Source: Fallopia convolvulus (Eukaryota > Streptophyta > Magnoliopsida > Caryophyllales > Polygonaceae). From it: a stretch of 64,000 bases of DNA. The stretch spans positions 17,993,981 through 18,057,980 of the forward strand of contig OZ024735.1 of the NCBI GenBank assembly GCA_964016875.1, read 5' to 3'. Positions 44,180 to 55,584 of this stretch are shown here, piece by piece. Both the position numbers and the translations under genes were made by a program. Numbering within the stretch: position 1 is the stretch's first letter; the number at the start of each line of letters is the position of its first letter. Below the pieces are notes generated by a model. It saw only the letters and a program-made list of their open reading frames with translations. It did not search any database and was not told the origin of the DNA.

Positions 44180-45639
44180 TTTTTTTTTTTTTGAAAAGGT
44201 AAGGATTAGGAGGCCCCTACGGGGGGCGTCCTAGGGCATCCTTCCGGATGAGAGCTAGCAGCTCTAGGTTATCCAACAGAAGTCTGGTAGGGATGTTGTG
44301 GCCCAGCTTGGAGATTTTGTCAGCCACAGCGTTGCAGTCCCTACCCACATGACGGACTAAGACAGATACAAACTATTGTAAGGATATCAAAATATCTGTT
44401 ATTAATATTTCAATTTCCCATGGACATCCTCCATTATTATTAATGGCCTTAATGACAATGAGATTATCGCCTTCAATTTCAAGATTTTCTATACCTAATC
44501 TCCGAGCTTCCTTAATTCCTTTCCTAAGTGCAAGTGCTTCTGCTTTTAAGACCGAGATAGATCCTTGCTTATTTACTCCTAAACTTACCACTTCCGCTTT
44601 GTGATTTCTGATTACAAATCCTGAGGTTGCTAGACTAGAATTGAGTTTAGAGCCATCGAAATTTAATTTCATATGATTATTTGGCGGTTTACTCCATGTC
44701 TCCCTTTTTCTTTTCCTTTTCACTTGTATAATGCTTGTTTGTTGTTCTTGTTTTTCTTCATCTTCGATCCATTTTTTTGACTTATCCCATTGAGCAATTT
44801 GATTTTTTGTATATTGTTCTAAGTTTAGAATGAAGTCGTTGGGGGTTTGTTGGAAAACTAGCTTGTTTCTTTGATGCCAAACACACCACCAGCAAACCGC
44901 TAGTTCTGTGAATTCCTTTTTATCCATAACTTTGATTAAATCGTTTAGGATTGCTCCGGCAGGTTTATTTCTTACATCCCAGTTTTTGATAATAGCTTCT
45001 GTTTTAGAGTTGATTCGCTTCACTAATTTTTTCGTGTGAGGGCATTCTATTAGCAGGTGTCCTATGTCCTCATATGTACAGTTGCACATTAGACATCCTG
45101 GAGGGGTAGCAACCCCTTTCTCATATAGTCTTGCTTTCGTAGGGAGCCCATTTTGAACAACTTTCCATAGAAAATTTTTAACTTTAGGATATATATCTAA
45201 TTTCCATATCCAATTATTCAGATGTGGGGTTTGTTGGTGCACTCCTGAAATCAGTTCCATTGCAGATGTGGTCGAAAATCATCCATTTTTGCTAGGGGCC
45301 CAATATAGTCGATCTTGAATCCAGTTATCTGGTATTGGGATTTCAACAATCTGATTTACAATATGGCTTGGAAGAATGTGTCTTAGAACATTTTCTATCA
45401 TTGGTAATAAATTCTTCAATAAGGGTAGAATTATTCACTGACTCTGCCGTTAATGCAAATTTATCTAGTGACTCCGAGAAGAGCCATTTGTCCTTCCAAA
45501 ATCTTATAGTTCTTCCATCACCAACTTGCCAAATAAGTCCTTTAAAAAATTCTTCCCTGAGATTCATTAGTTTTGACCATTACCAGGATGTGTTTGTCTG
45601 TTTTTTATAGAAAAGGATTGATGTGCCTTTGAGGTATTT
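44180..45639 (-). mobile_element. 5'-truncated LINE (LINE-2)
   Basis: A 17-bp duplication CTCACACATATCAACAT (44163-44179 and 45640-45656) plus a minus-strand A-tail (T-run 44180-44192). Same family and orientation as LINE-1, but diverged from it and truncated close to the same place. Confidence 0.9.
44220..45567 (-). pseudogene. LINE-2 ORF2 C-terminus: zf-RVT and RNase H
   Basis: A 295-codon open stretch (44373-45260) covers zf-RVT (NNWIWKLDIYPKVKNFLWKV, PPGCLMCNCTYEDIGHLLIE with its CxxC...H pattern, ECPHTKKLV) and RNase H (KLNFDGSKLNSSLATSGFVI, VLKAEALALRKGIKEA, LEIEGDNLIVIKAI). A stop after ILISLQ interrupts the RNase H before RHVGRDCNAVADKISKLG, and the product would end RKDALGRPP near 44220. 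Upstream, 45343-45567 carries GLIWQVGDGRTIRFWKDKWL in another frame. It had roles in target-primed reverse transcription; now dead. Confidence 0.83.
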
Positions 45640-45656
45640 CTCACACATATCAACAT

Positions 45657-45925
45657 GAAAGACGGAAATTTATCTAGTTTTTTTGAGAAAAGGAAATTTA
45701 TCTAGTTGAAGACTACTGTATCAGAGGAATTAAGCACGAATCTATAGCGATGTAAATTGATATATGCACATCGTGGAAGATGAAATAAAGATGCTTCTAA
45801 TTGAATAAATTGACTTTTAAGACCAAGCAACTCTTCAGAAGTTACAGTAAAGATACACCAACATAGAGGAACTGAAACTTGGTTTGGTGTAGGTATATAT
45901 GAATATGAATACGAAGTAGGTTGTT
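45657..45925. other. 3' flank of the PDRG1-like gene
   Basis: Unique-looking sequence that probably holds the 3' UTR of the minus-strand gene. No other feature. Confidence 0.4.
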
Positions 45926-46885
45926 TTACTTTTTTACATCGCTCAATGTCACCAGAGACCTAAGCACTCCTGGACTGACCTTGTCTGCGAGAGCGCCTTT
46001 TTCTGATAGCAGCAGTGATTTCTCCTTCACAAGACTCTGCAGCTTCTTGGAGTCAAAATCCAGCCGTTCTTGATCTACAAAACATCATAAGAAAAAAAGT
46101 TGGGTTCGAACGCGTGTAGGAAACACAGAATGCAGCCATATATCATCCACTGGTTTCATCTTACACACAGTAAAACACTATCTCCAATCACAAAAACTGA
46201 TGACTGAAAGAGCCAATTAACACAAAAGATGGTGATACAGGCGTCTAGAAAGCACCTTTCTCTAATATGGTATGAGCGGCATGAAAGGGAACACTAGCAA
46301 ACAAGTCAGATCCTGGGAACACCATCCACATCTTCTCACTGGAGTCATGATTACCACAAGTTGTGCACACCTCTCTTACCAATGGCTTTGTTCCAAGCCC
46401 CTCCACCTCTTTCATCAGCGATTCAAATGGTGAAGGAACGCTTGTATTTGTTGTCCGAGCCCTCTTTCTAAGTGCTGTTAATGCCTCCCGGTTCCCATTC
46501 CTTAACCTATCATTCTCAACCAACTGCTTTCCATCATTAGAAATCCGGAACGCTCATAAAAAAAGTTCAGGCTTCGGAAAAGATGTTATAACTTTTGTTC
46601 TTTGCTGTAAGGACTTCCTAGAACAAAAGAGTAATCTCAAGTTTCTCAATCCAAAACATTTTCCCAAGGTAGGAAAATTTATACTACACCTTTAATCAAT
46701 GCAGGCAACATTATAATTAGGAGTTTCTGGATCAAAGAGTATTGACATAAACTGAGTGGAAATCAGATTTCTCGTTTTGTTAAAAAAGAGAAAGGAATAT
46801 GGCTGTGTATTACCTGATGCCTGGCCAAAAGGAGTTGCTCAGCTTCATACTCGTGCTCAATCAAGCATTTTCGAAATAGATCCAT
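45926..46885 (-). CDS. PDRG1-like protein (prefoldin-like, p53/DNA-damage-regulated protein 1), three exons
   Basis: Exons on the minus strand are 46814-46885, 46256-46523 and 45926-46074 (72, 268 and 149 nt), joined by GT-AG introns, giving 162 codons plus TAA with no stop. Exon 1 encodes MDLFRKCLIEHEYEAEQLLL plus ARHQ. Exon 2 has NGNREALTALRKRARTT, a CTTC pair and MWMVFPGSDLFASVPFHAAH. Exon 3 has QERLDFDSKKLQSLVKEKSL and ends VLRSLVTLSDVKK. The pattern (helix, NREAL turn, beta hairpin, helix) matches the prefoldin-beta-like PDRG1 family. In animals PDRG1 joins the prefoldin-like R2TP chaperone complex; a similar cytosolic role in plants is inference. Start chosen at the ATG giving the open exon 1; a leader exon upstream is possible. 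It is the only host gene in the window that looks intact. Confidence 0.75.
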
Positions 46886-47250
46886 ATTTCCATCCATTAT
46901 TAGCTATTGTGTGTGGTGTGGACCTGAAGAGAAAGAATTGTGAGGAATGGACCGAGCATGTCTGCAAGTGGCGGAGGCAGATGGGGGTGGGCGGCCGGGA
47001 GTTCTCAGCCAGGCGCCAGCGGCACAAAAACAATGAAAACTTGGATCTTTCTCAATTGAGAAATAAGAGCCAAAGTCCACATAAGAACATTAAACACAAA
47101 ATTCAACTGAGAAAGACATGTTCAAACCGAGCAATTTTGGAGACGAATTTGAAGACTTTGACGAGGCAGAGAAGATATGCCGGCGGTGAAGGATTCTTTC
47201 TCCCGAGTCCGTTGTTCTTCCCTGATTCTCAGATGAATGAACTTTCCTAA
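46886..47250 (-). promoter_or_regulatory. Likely 5' UTR and promoter of the PDRG1-like gene
   Basis: GC-richer than its surroundings; the minus strand contains a pyrimidine-rich leader (CTTCACCGCCGGCATATCTT near 47170-47190). No unmistakable TATA box was identified. A long plus-strand open frame here is an antisense shadow. Confidence 0.35.
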
Positions 47251-47463
47251 AACAAATAAACAAATCAGTTGGATGAACTTGGGCCTGTTTACAGACCGGC
47301 CCGATGAACAAATAAAAAAAAAAGAAAAACGAATGGCTCGTAATCGGCCCGCTAGACAAAAAAAAATAAACAGTTTGAATGAACTTGGTTAGACTTGTTT
47401 ACAAAAAGATGAATGAACTTGGGCCTGTATATATTTTTAGTATGCATTATAAATAGCTAATTA

Positions 47464-49268
47464 CTAGATGTGTTCGTCGTGCCATGCACGACTACGACTC
47501 AACAATTTTTAGATATATTATAAATATGATATTAATAAAGTAAATATAAAAAAAATAACCAAAAATAATGTAAATTCTTGGAAAAATTTAATCAAACTCA
47601 ATTCTTTAAAAATATTTTCAATAAAAAGTTAAAAAGATAATTAATAAGAAAATATAAAAAACTATAAGATTTTATTTAAAGATAAAAAAATCTTCTATAT
47701 TTACATGAACAATCCAAAAAGGAAATTAAGGAAAAGATAATATAATTTTTATATAAATATTTAATTTAGGCAAGTAATTATATAAATATTTAAAATTTTT
47801 ACTTTTTTATATAAAAATTTGATTTAAGATAAATATTTTTTTAAAAATAGATAAAAAGATAAAGATAATATTCGTTATTTCTAATTAAAATTTGAATTAA
47901 TTTTTTCCACATAAATAAATAGAAAGGAATTCAATTGAAAAAAATAATAAAAATCTATAACTATATATTAAAGCTATATCTTTTCGAGCCACCAGAACGA
48001 TTCTAGTCCCACCTCATATTTATAAAATTAATTTTTATTCCGAATATTTTAACTTTTTGCTATTAATTTCTTCTTTGATTATTTAAATCTATCTTTAACA
48101 ACAAACAAATATCTATTTAGTATAACAATATCTTTTGAAAACTTTCACATACAAATCTTTAAAATTAAAGATAACAAATTTAAAATATTTTAAAATAAGT
48201 ATAAATTCCTTTTATATTTTAGCATAATATATTTTCACAAATTTATTTATAGATATATTTTTTCTTTTATAATAAAAATATAAATGATAATCTATAACTA
48301 TATATTAAAGTTGTACCTTTCGAGCCACCAGAACGATTCTCGCCCCACCTCTTATTTAAAAAAATAACATCAATTTATATTATTATAACTTCTTTCTATT
48401 AAATTCTTTCTTACCTATTTAAATTTATCTCTATAATCAAACAAATATCAAATATCTATTTAGTATAACAATATCTTTTGAAAGCTTCCTTATATAAGTA
48501 TTTAAAACTAAAGATAAAATATTTAAAATAGTTTAAAATAAATATCAATCTTTTAGCATATATATTTTGATGAAATTATTATTATTATATATATATATAT
48601 ATTGATTTTCTTTTATAATAAAAAATTTATAATAAATATTTATAATTTTAAAATTAATAAAAATAGATATATTGAAATATTTGATAATCTCAAATTTTAC
48701 GTACATGGAAAGTAATAAAATATGAATAATAAAATATTTAATCTTAACTTTATCAAACTATAAAATGAGTTTGGTCCCATCTTAAATTAAATTAATTAAA
48801 ATATAAATATTTTGTATAATTAAATTATCTTTAGCTTTCATACTTTATTATATCTTATTTATTAAGTTAACTAATATTTTTTAATTCTTATCTCTTCCAC
48901 ATTTGAATATATAAATGTATTTATTCATATTTTATCTTCTTTTTTAATTAAATATATATGAAATATCATCAAGGTAAAAGGTAAATGTAATTATTTTTTA
49001 TCTTAATAATATATCTTCATTCTCAACATTAAACTTAATCATTTATATTGATTAAAAAATTATACATTCTACGAGAAATAAATTACTTACATTAAAGTTA
49101 CATAATATTTTTATTTATTAATATCCTATTTATAATGTCTATAAAATAACGAACCGTATTCGTACATGGTACGACAGGTACAACTAGTAATTTTTTTAAA
49201 TAAAAAGTGGGGCCAGAATTAATGTGGTGGCTAGAAAAGTTACAACTTTAACATATAGTTATAATAGA
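47464..49268 (-). mobile_element. Helitron-like element on the minus strand
   Basis: 5' end TCTATTATAACTATATGTTA at 49268 (minus) directly after A. 3' end CTAG at 47464-47467 followed by T, with a hairpin TCGTGC-ATG-GCACGA (47477-47491) about 10 nt inside. These are the known Helitron marks (5' TC, 3' hairpin plus CTAG, A/T target). It is apparently interrupted by the plus-strand element ending at 49187. No Rep/helicase gene. Confidence 0.6.
47954..49187 (+). mobile_element. Helitron-like element on the plus strand, with duplicated 5' part
   Basis: 3' end CTAG at 49184-49187 followed by T, with hairpin CGTAC-ATG-GTACG at 49161-49173. Two 5' ends of the family, TCTATAACTATATATTAAAG, occur at 47954 and 48291, each followed by TTTCGAGCCACCAGAACGAT, so 337 bp are tandemly duplicated or two copies are nested. 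The interior is AT-rich and non-coding. Confidence 0.6.
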
Positions 49269-49586
49269 TAGTTATGGCTATTTTTATTTGAAAGATATAT
49301 ATTTGATCACATGTACATATTTTTTCTTATCTTTTTTTTAATTTATCTCTTACAAATATAATAAATATAATGTCCTTTTTTTATCTATATTGGTCAAATC
49401 TACTAATATTATTTTATCTTTATGTTTATTTAGGGATAAATTTTTACAAATATTATTTTATCATTATGTTTACTTGGAGATAACTTTTTTTGCACAATTA
49501 ACTATTTAAAATTATTATTTTAATAAAGGGGTGATGTGGCGTAATGTGGTGCCAAAAATTACTTCGGCTTTAGTTATTAGTAATAG

Positions 49587-49670
49587 ATTTTAAGAGCCTT
49601 ATTATGAAGGGTGACCATTGTATCTATCTATTACTAATAACTTTATTATGAAGGGTGACCATTGTATCTA
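49587..49670. repeat. Orphan Helitron 5' end and 45-bp tandem duplication
   Basis: The minus strand at 49587 begins TCTATTACTAATAACTAAAG, a third 5' end without an assigned partner. Beside it, TTATTATGAAGGGTGACCAT plus its continuation occurs twice at about 45-bp spacing (about 49600 and 49643). Confidence 0.5.
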
Positions 49671-51228
49671 TCTATTACTAATAGCTAAAGTCGAATCACT
49701 CAATTCTATGTGTCAATCATTTAACTATGCCACCAAAGCAAATTAATTTTTACATTTACTAATTTGCCCATTTAAATCTTCATATATTACTTAATTCTAC
49801 CACATTATAATTTTCAAATACTATTTAATTAGATCACTTTACTTATTGGTGATTTGTCATATTATACTTACCTTTTCTAATCGTAGTATCTACAAAAATA
49901 TATTTTTATAAAAGATATTAACTCTTTAAGATCAATGTATATAAAATCATTACTATATCTTTCTTAATTAGCTTACATCTATGTAACTTTTTAAGATCAA
50001 TCAATATTAAATAATTTTATTTTAAAATAAATTTAGATTAAATAATTATATAAAAGGAATAAATTTATTGTATTCTCTTCTATGCATATATATCCCTAAA
50101 ATTTCATGGTTACTTTTTTCTTCTTATTCACTAATTATATTTTCTTAATGAGTAGTTCAATATTTTTTTATAAATAATTATTTAGATCAATTTTCTTAAG
50201 TAATTATTAAATAATTGTATTTTAAGATCAATTTATATGAAATAATTTCATAAAACAATATCTAACATGCACGTAACTTTGTAAGATCAATATATATTAA
50301 ATAATTGTATTTTAGGATCAATTTATATTAAATAATTACATAAAAATATATGTGTACATCCCTACAATTTCAAGATTATTTTTTCTTCTCATTCACTAAA
50401 TAAATGTCCCAAATGTGAAAAATAATAAGATAATTTTCTAATATAAATTATTCAAGCAGTACAAATGATGACGACAAGATTTTAAAAGATTCAATAACAT
50501 GTTTCATGTAGAATACCATAGCATAGTATATAGATTTATCATTGTATCATGAAGTTTGATTAATCTTCATTTTCTCAAATGCGTAGAAATTTCAACAAGA
50601 TTTATCATATAGATTTTTTTTCAATAATGTCATCATGTAGAAATTTTTATATAAAAAAATTCTGTTAAAATTTTTATAATACAAATTATGCAAATATTTT
50701 CTTATAAGTTAATATCAATGTACTATAATTAAAGTCGAGTCCATCTATCCTATTTGTCATCACCTTAACTAGGCCACAAACCGCGTTTGAGCTAGAACTA
50801 TACTACAATGTATCGTCGAATGAACCACTTACTCCTTCTAAGTGTTCAAATGAATGCTCGTCCTATATGATGATAATGGATACAAACTTACAGAAGACCA
50901 ACTTTTCACTTCCAGTTCCAAAAAACTTTGAAGCACAAAGAGGAAAACTGAGTTGTTTGCATATCCAAGGAAAACTAAGTTCTTTTCTCAAACATTATTT
51001 CGAACATATTTTTCTTATTTTAGTCTTACAATTATTTCAAATATATTTTCTTATTGGTTATTCTATTTAGTATTTAGAGCTTAAATTATATGAAGTTATT
51101 AACATTAAGTTATATTTGATTTATTTGAAAATAATTAATAATATTCACTTAAAATAAGTACTTATTTACAATAAGTATATCAAATAACTATTAAAGATTC
51201 CGTGTCCGGGCACGGGTACATCAACTAG
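49671..51228 (+). mobile_element. Helitron-like element, 1.56 kb
   Basis: 5' end TCTATTACTAATAGCTAAAG at 49671. 3' end CTAG at 51225-51228 followed by T, with hairpin CCGTG-TCCGGG-CACGG at 51200-51215 about 10 nt inside. The interior is AT-rich with TTTAAGATCAAT phrases repeated several times (49930-50340). No Rep/helicase gene, so non-autonomous. Confidence 0.65.
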
Positions 51229-51359
51229 TAATTTAGTATATTTTATGTTATACATATAGAGAATTTTGAACCAAATTATATACTAAATTAGAACCATAAA
51301 TGTGCTAGTAACATTGGTAAGATAAAAATATATATAATCTCAACTATTTCTATAAAAAA

Positions 51360-51900
51360 AAATTAGGGAGATTCCGGGTGTTGACCCTCAGTTTTGTACT
51401 TTTCTGAGTGGTGCCCAAATAAAAAAGTTATTCCGCGTGATACCCCCGAGTTTTAATACTTTTCCGCTTCGTACCCTTTTTTACATTTTCCTCTAACTTC
51501 CGTTAATTTCCAGTAAAAAAAGGAAAATAAGAAATCACCCCTAAAATTTTGGGGGGGAGAGAGATTGATTCAGGTGTAAAATAGGAATGGGGAAATTTAG
51601 GAATGGGGAGATTCTACTCTGACTGCTCCAAACTGGCCGCCTCTACTACCAGTCTACCACCCGCCGTCGTTGCGTCGGGACGGATTTGAGTCATCTGACG
51701 GAAGACGAGCCGACAACGGTGCGACAACGGAGAAGCTAGGGCTCCGCGCTTGCTGTAATGCCAATGTTTTTGACGGAGGAGAGTTCTCATAGATTGTTCT
51801 TGTTTCCATGGTTTAGTTTATTAAAAAAAGGCAAAAAAATCAGAAATGAAAAATGTGTAAAATAGAGGGGTGATTTATAGAGAGACCAAATCATCAATAA
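51360..51900. other. Possible fragment of a gene-capturing DNA transposon
   Basis: Left part (51362-51480) reads like a transposon terminal repeat: three phrases of the type GT(G/A)(C/T)(C/A)CC...TTTT recur at about 50-bp intervals. 51600-51790 is GC-rich and genic in look (GCCGTCGTTGCGTCGGGACG). AAATCACCCCT text appears inverted near 51530 and 51868. No TSD found. Confidence 0.3.
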
Positions 51901-52637
51901 TTGTAATTTGCAAATTCACTCATGTGTTTGATATTATTAAAATAATTTAGAAAATATATTAATATATTTTCATATAAAGCATGCAATATTTATTTCCATA
52001 CTAAGAAATTTAATGATATCATACAAACTCTCAAAATAAATATATAAGATTTTTATTCTAAATCTTATTGAATAAAATATAATCTTAAATATTCTTTTTA
52101 ATAAAATATCTTTTATCCTATTAAAAGATCTTCATCTTCACATTAGATATGATGTTGATTTTAAAAGAAAGGAATAAAATAACTTCTAGCAAAAAAAAGT
52201 CTATAAAATTCACGTATTTCAACAAAGCCTTTATTAAAATTAAAATTATATTTTAATGGTAATTAATTATATTTTTGCCTAGTGCCCTCCTTCTTCACAT
52301 GTTTTTAAACTTAATTGTGATGTTGTCTTGTTTGGTGATGATGGGAAGGTTTAGGAGTTATAAAATTCACCTCCAAACGGTTTAACACGGGGAAACCACT
52401 TGTCCGGTTCACCCTAAAAATTGAACAATAAAATACTTATGAACCCGGTTCTCTAATTGTACATAAACTTTGTTACATAGATGGATTAGTTACAACAATA
52501 TCTATAAATAGAGTTCGAAGATATGCTAACGTTATTTATTCCAATTCGAGCAAAAATGTTTGTTGACAATACAAAATTCATTTTACTGTAAATAAAGAAT
52601 TTAAACACTAACCCTAAAAATTAATAGTATACTCCTC
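51901..52637. other. AT-rich spacer left of the copia pseudogene
   Basis: No gene. 52330-52620 may belong to the copia element's upstream region but carries no recognisable motif. Confidence 0.4.
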
Positions 52638-53287
52638 CAAATAAGGTGGTTAGCACTACACGTCCTCTAGAATTGATCCACATGGATCTCTATGGTCCCA
52701 TGAGAACAACCAACCATGGTGATAAAAGATATATTTTTATCTTAATTGACGACTTTCTAGATTTACGTGGGTTATTTTCTTGGTGTTAAAAGCAGATGCA
52801 TTTAAGAAATTTGAACCCCTCATCAAGAAGGTAGAAGTTATATTGGGATTGAAACTAAAGTCCTTGAGATCTGATCATGATACTGAGTTTGAGAACTCAG
52901 AGTTCTCAAATTTTGTATAGAAAACGGTGTATCCCACAATGTCTCATCCCCATCCACCCCTCAACAAAATGGAGTTGTAGAAAGGAAGAACAAGACTCTA
53001 GAGGATATGATAAGAACAATGATGATAGAGAGTGAAGTTTCCCCAAGCTTCTGGGATGAAGCTATCTCCACCGTTGTGTACATCCTCAACAAAGCAATGA
53101 TTCGTCCTATGATCCTAAATACTTGTTATTAATTGATCAAGGAACGAAAACCCAACATCTCACATCTTAGGACCTTTGATGCAAATGCTTTATCCAGAAC
53201 AACGAAAAGGACAATCTTGGGAAGTTTGATCATAGAAGTGATGAAGGAATCCTTGTTGGATACTCCTCTCAAAGCAAGGAACACTGA

Positions 53288-53584
53288 GCCCCCGTTTGGT
53301 ATAACAAGGAGGAAAGGAAAGGGAAATGAAACAAATTTATATGTAAAATGATAATGATTCTCTCTTTTTGGCAAGAAAAATGAGGGAAGAGGGTAATGGT
53401 TAGAGGAGAATAGGTGATATGGTTACCTCATGTTAAGAGGGTGGAGAGCATTATCTCAAGTTTTACATAAAAAGTGAAGGAGGAGGGGTAATGATTACCA
53501 TTTTAATCAATGAACCATAAATTAAAAATAGACTAGATTCATGTGATTAACCATTTCCTTTCCTCAACAAACACCAAATGAGTC
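53288..53584. mobile_element. Small inverted-repeat MITE in the copia remnant
   Basis: Ends GCCCCCGTTTGGT and, inverted, GGACTCATTTGGTG, flanked by CTGA on both sides (53284-53287 and 53585-53588). 297 bp, no coding. The copia frame resumes with IYNKRE just after it. CCCGTTTGGT-type ends are common among plant MITEs; the superfamily is uncertain. Confidence 0.65.
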
Positions 53585-53839
53585 CTGAATCTACAACAAG
53601 AGAGAACAAAAAAAATAGAAGGAAGCATACCTGTCTTCTTCAATGAGGAATTTGTGAAGATGGGAATAGTTCCTTAGGGTAAGGAACTTCCCTTCAAATT
53701 GATAAGGTAACAAGATGATGATGACGATGATGATGAGCAAAGAAAAGGGGATGTACATTATCCCTCTGGGTACAATGCTCCTAACCTAGGAGATAATAGA
53801 GACAAAGGAAATCATCGTGATGAAGATTCAATGGACGTT

Positions 53840-55133
53840 TGATACACTCTATTTAGTATAGGTTAACTCTTGTATTTTATGCATGATTTGAGTGTGTTTA
53901 GGTTAGTTTTGAGCATAATTGTCATATGAAGACCGAAGACACGATTTGAAGAATCGCAAGAGTTTTGAAGACAAGTGTTGATTTGGAGTTGTTTCGACAC
54001 CACTTTCTTGTAACGCTTATTCCGGGAGCTACGGTGATCGGATGAAGTTGAATTTGGTATCATTGGAAAGCTAACTCGAAGAGCTACGATTCATGTTTGT
54101 ACGGAGAGTTCAAATTCCAACTCTAAGTGGGTCAAAAATACCTCCAAAGTTGACACTAGTAAGTTGTCAGATAAATCCGCGCCCGCGGATTAAAACCGCG
54201 CTCGCGGTTGTCCGAGGAACCGCGGCCGAGGGAGATCACTTGATCCGCGCTCGCGGTTTGATTCCGCGCTCGCGGTTGGCCTTTTATCCAAGACGCCGAC
54301 TTCGTCTTATTTTATCTCTTATCTATTATTATATCTTTTAGTTTTTCGGGATTTATTTCTACTATTTAAGTTAGTTTCGGTTTTTAGTTAGACATTCTAG
54401 CATACCTTTCAGAGATTATTCCAGTTGTTAGTTTTATTATGGAGAACTAATTTCCTTTGGAGTTTGTTTGATCAAGGAACCCTTTTTATGTAATTCGTGA
54501 GATTCTGGTAACTTTTCTATCCCTTGGTTAATATCAAAACTCTTGTTTTTATTTATATGATCTATGTTTGATTTGATAAGCCTGATCAACTTGTTTGATT
54601 GACTTAGATCTACTGTTTGGATTAGGTTTGATTGTTGTCTGTGCAATCTTATTTATCCTTGAAACAACTCTTTTCTAGGACCGTGGACTAGAATTGAGAA
54701 AGAGTGTTTGATTGTTATTTTATGCATGAGACTCGTAGCTTGATTGCATGATTTGATATCCTTCTATCCTTAATACTTTGCATGATTTGAATTAAGCGTT
54801 CTTGTTCATATCATAATTCTGCTTGGACCGTGGACAAGCCGAAATCTTTTATAAGGATTGGAATTAACCTGAGAATTAATAGAAAAGTGGATGAATTGAT
54901 GATCGAATGATTAAAAAGGTGGAATTGATTGAATGAACTCTGCTTTTCCTTTATTGATTTTAATACTTGAAATTGCTTGTTTATTTAAACTTCCCAAAAC
55001 CCCTGTCTTGTTACTTGCTGATTGTTCAGAATCCCGATTCTCTTGGGTTCGACCCCTTGCTTGCTTACTATACTAGTTTGTAGTTTAGGGTTATTTATTT
55101 TTTATCTTGGCAACAACAAATTTAGCCGAGTCA
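53840..55133 (+). repeat. Solo LTR (1294 bp) of an unassigned LTR family
   Basis: Starts TGATACACTC and ends GCCGAGTCA, flanked by a perfect ACGTT duplication (53835-53839 and 55134-55138) within the copia linker. Contains five GC palindrome-like units (54177-54276). The region 54340-54930 matches 63400-64000 closely. The end text TTGGGTTCGACCCCTTGCTT near 55045 is typical of large plant gypsy LTRs. Orientation is assumed from TG...CA and the match at 63032. Confidence 0.85.
54177..54276. repeat. CCGCGCTCGCGG palindrome array in the LTR
   Basis: Units start at 54177, 54196, 54220 (short variant), 54245 and 54264: two pairs at exactly 19 bp with a variant between. A matching arrangement occurs at 63198-63343. 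Confidence 0.8.
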
Positions 55134-55584
55134 ACGTTCCTCCAATTGATGATGAGTTTCAAGACAACTCCCAAACTTGTTTCCTCAACCCTTCAGATGA
55201 TATGGATCCACCTAAATCAAGCACTCAAGGGGAACAAGGTGGGAACAATGAAGCAACTTAGGCAAAACAGACAGGAAATGATGAGTTGTCTAAAGGGGAA
55301 CACCATGGCAACATCGAAGCTGAAGTTGAAGAGGAACAACCAACTTATACAAAAGAACCACATATGAAAATTAGTGTCACAAACATCCGCACAAGGAAAT
55401 ATCATCAAAAGAAATATCACCTCATCAACAACATCATCACCCCTTACGAGAAAGGTGTGCAAACTCGGTCATCTCTCTACAACTTTTGTGCCTTCAATGC
55501 CTATGTCTCTCTCACAAAGCCAAAGAACATCAAGGAAGCCTTGTAGGACTCAGATTGGATCCAAGATATGCAAGAAGAACGTTC

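Larger units (their letters stand above)
52638..55578 (+). pseudogene. Ty1/copia pol remnant (integrase to start of RT), twice interrupted
   Basis: Integrase: RPLELIHMDLYGPMRTTNHG (catalytic Asp), SLRSDHDTEFEN-like region near 52865 (second Asp), STPQQNGVVERKNKTLEDM (Glu, about 52965-53005) and FWDEAISTVVYILNKA (about 53050). Then RKPNISHLRTF (53145), SIPVFFNEEFVKMG (53620) and an acidic linker. After a solo LTR (53840-55133) the linker resumes and reaches CAFNAYVSLTKPKNIKEAL and DWIQDMQEE (55480-55578), where copia RT normally starts. The rest of RT is missing. Several frameshifts and stops make it dead. Confidence 0.8.

Noticed and set aside
46756..47250. A 164-codon plus-strand open frame
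   Set aside because: It lies antisense to exon 1 and the leader of the PDRG1-like gene, has no recognisable domain, and the minus-strand exons splice cleanly.
53133..53374. Two overlapping frames around 53130-53370
   Set aside because: They mix copia residues with the MITE at 53288 and are not separate genes.
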